In this document: positions 4,971 through 5,666 of the stretch, one piece after another
Layout: each line of letters begins with the position of its first letter
Position numbering within the stretch: position 1 is the first letter of the stretch
Assembly: GCA_020056045.1 (NCBI GenBank)
Contig: JAGVIM010000194.1
Span: 1 to 5,666, forward strand
Direction: 5' to 3'
DNA length: 5,666 nucleotides
Origin: Nanobdellota archaeon
GTDB taxonomy: Archaea; Nanobdellota; Nanobdellia; Pacearchaeales; GW2011-AR1
Notes under the pieces: generated by a model
Database searches by the model: none
Told to the model about the DNA's origin: nothing
What the model saw: only the letters and a program-made list of their open reading frames with translations
Position numbers and translations under genes: made by a program

Positions 4971-5666
4971 ATGTCACACAAAATCCAACCATTAATTCCG
5001 GGAAACACAGACGGACTAGAAGAAATAGCGAAGCAACTTTTAGAAGGAATTCCTGCTGAGGGTTCAGGAGCAGGAATGAGTTCAGGAGGAAGTCCAGAAG
5101 TAAGAGGTAATGGAAGTTACTGGACTATTTCAGGAGTAAACTATCGAAATGGAATTCATAGAGTAGATTTATTAAAATCTCTTTTAGATAATGGAAATGC
5201 AAAAACACAGGATAAATGGATAGAGTATTCAAAAGCTGCAAAACAGAGAAATGATTTTTATGTAGGTGATTTTCCAATTTATCATGCTTTATTCAGAGCC
5301 TTGTTTCTTAGCAAAGATTCCAGTGATAAAACTCAAATAGAAGAAGCAAGAACTTTTTTAGAAAAACAATTTAATGAAAAATGGTTAATGACACTTACAA
5401 GAGTTAGATATATGCCTCAAGGAAAAGATACTGTTATTCATAATTTTGGAATGTCTGACAAATTAGAATTGCCAGAGGGTTTTGTGGGTGGAGATGAATG
5501 GGTTAAAGATACAAGAATTCCGCAGGTTTATAATACTCTTTTAGGAAATAATAATCTTCAAGAAATACAAGAGGTATATAAATGGATAACAAAAAAACCT
5601 GCTTATTTGTATAGAGTAAACTCTAAACCAAGTGGTGTTAGTGAAAGGGTCGCGAGGTTTGATGCG
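4971..5666 (+). CDS. DGR target variable protein 3 (VP3), 3' end cut by window
   Basis: Open frame of 232 codons with no stop before the window end. Residues 1-26 are identical to VP2. A PAEGSGAGMSSGG linker resembles the VP1 linker (GTGMSSG). The middle region is mostly unlike VP1 and VP2, with helical segments, an EKWLMTLTRVRYM stretch in the place of WRxEW, and an LLGNNN motif recalling LGNN of VP1. AYLYRV leads into V-A-R-F-D-A at residues 227-232, the first six codons of the variable cassette. By comparison with VP1 and VP2, roughly 23 more cassette codons plus a short tail should follow. No signal peptide is seen. It lies one base after the VWA stop codon, so the VWA protein and VP3 are probably coupled. 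Call as a variable protein is strong despite truncation. Confidence 0.82.
   Translation, partial: MSHKIQPLIPGNTDGLEEIAKQLLEGIPAEGSGAGMSSGGSPEVRGNGSYWTISGVNYRNGIHRVDLLKSLLDNGNAKTQDKWIEYSKAAKQRNDFYVGDFPIYHALFRALFLSKDSSDKTQIEEARTFLEKQFNEKWLMTLTRVRYMPQGKDTVIHNFGMSDKLELPEGFVGGDEWVKDTRIPQVYNTLLGNNNLQEIQEVYKWITKKPAYLYRVNSKPSGVSERVARFDA
5649..5666 (+). repeat. DGR variable region VR3, first 18 bases
   Basis: GTCGCGAGGTTTGATGCG matches the start of VR1 and VR2. It has A at both sites that vary in this stretch: the seventh base (A, G, A in VR1, VR2, VR3) and the fourteenth (T, G, A). The second site shows T, G and A in the three copies, which points to A in the template. The rest of the cassette lies beyond the window. 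Confidence 0.78.

Noticed and set aside
2165..5666. CRISPR or ordinary dispersed repeat
   Set aside because: Copies are far apart at gene 3' ends, keep reading frame, and differ at patterned sites rather than being identical repeats with spacers.

Overview
AT-rich, densely packed, single-strand gene cluster, probably from a small-genome uncultivated microbe: a DPANN archaeon or a CPR-type bacterium. That placement is only an inference. It rests on low GC, arginine codons that are almost all AGA/AGG, very short intergenic gaps, and variable-protein sequences of the style known from diversity-generating retroelements (DGRs) in those groups. A virus or plasmid of such a host is also possible. 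No rRNA, tRNA, CRISPR array or transposase gene is visible.

Layout, all on the + strand: (1) 47-1492, a MoxR-family AAA+ ATPase; (2) 1526-2290, variable protein 1 (VP1); (3) 2302-3177, variable protein 2 (VP2); (4) 3242-4969, a two-domain protein with an N-terminal HExxH metallopeptidase-like domain and a C-terminal von Willebrand A (VWA) domain with a complete MIDAS motif; (5) 4971 to the window end, variable protein 3 (VP3), cut off at its C-terminus. Gaps are 1 to 64 bases, so most or all genes are probably co-transcribed.

The main signal is in the 3' ends of the three variable-protein genes. Each carries the same cassette starting GTCGCG (2165-2251, 3055-3141, and the first 18 bases at 5649-5666). 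VP1 and VP2 copies differ at 13 of 87 positions. Twelve of these are first or second codon positions, none is a C/T exchange, and all can be explained as mutated adenines of one shared template. Both ends of the cassette are invariant, and each complete copy is followed within 3-8 bases by a GC-rich hairpin with a 3-base loop. These are the hallmarks of DGR variable regions. The reverse transcriptase and template repeat are not in the window and most likely lie outside it.

Working model (inference): a DGR diversifies the C-terminal ligand-binding face of at least three paralogous proteins. These share a conserved 26-residue N-terminal segment, lack signal peptides, and are encoded with a MoxR ATPase and a VWA/metallopeptidase partner. 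MoxR-VWA pairs are known chaperone-like remodelling modules (RavA-ViaA, CbbQ-CbbO, NorQ-NorD). The cluster therefore resembles an intracellular recognition system in which interchangeable, hypervariable sensors feed a common ATP-driven effector.
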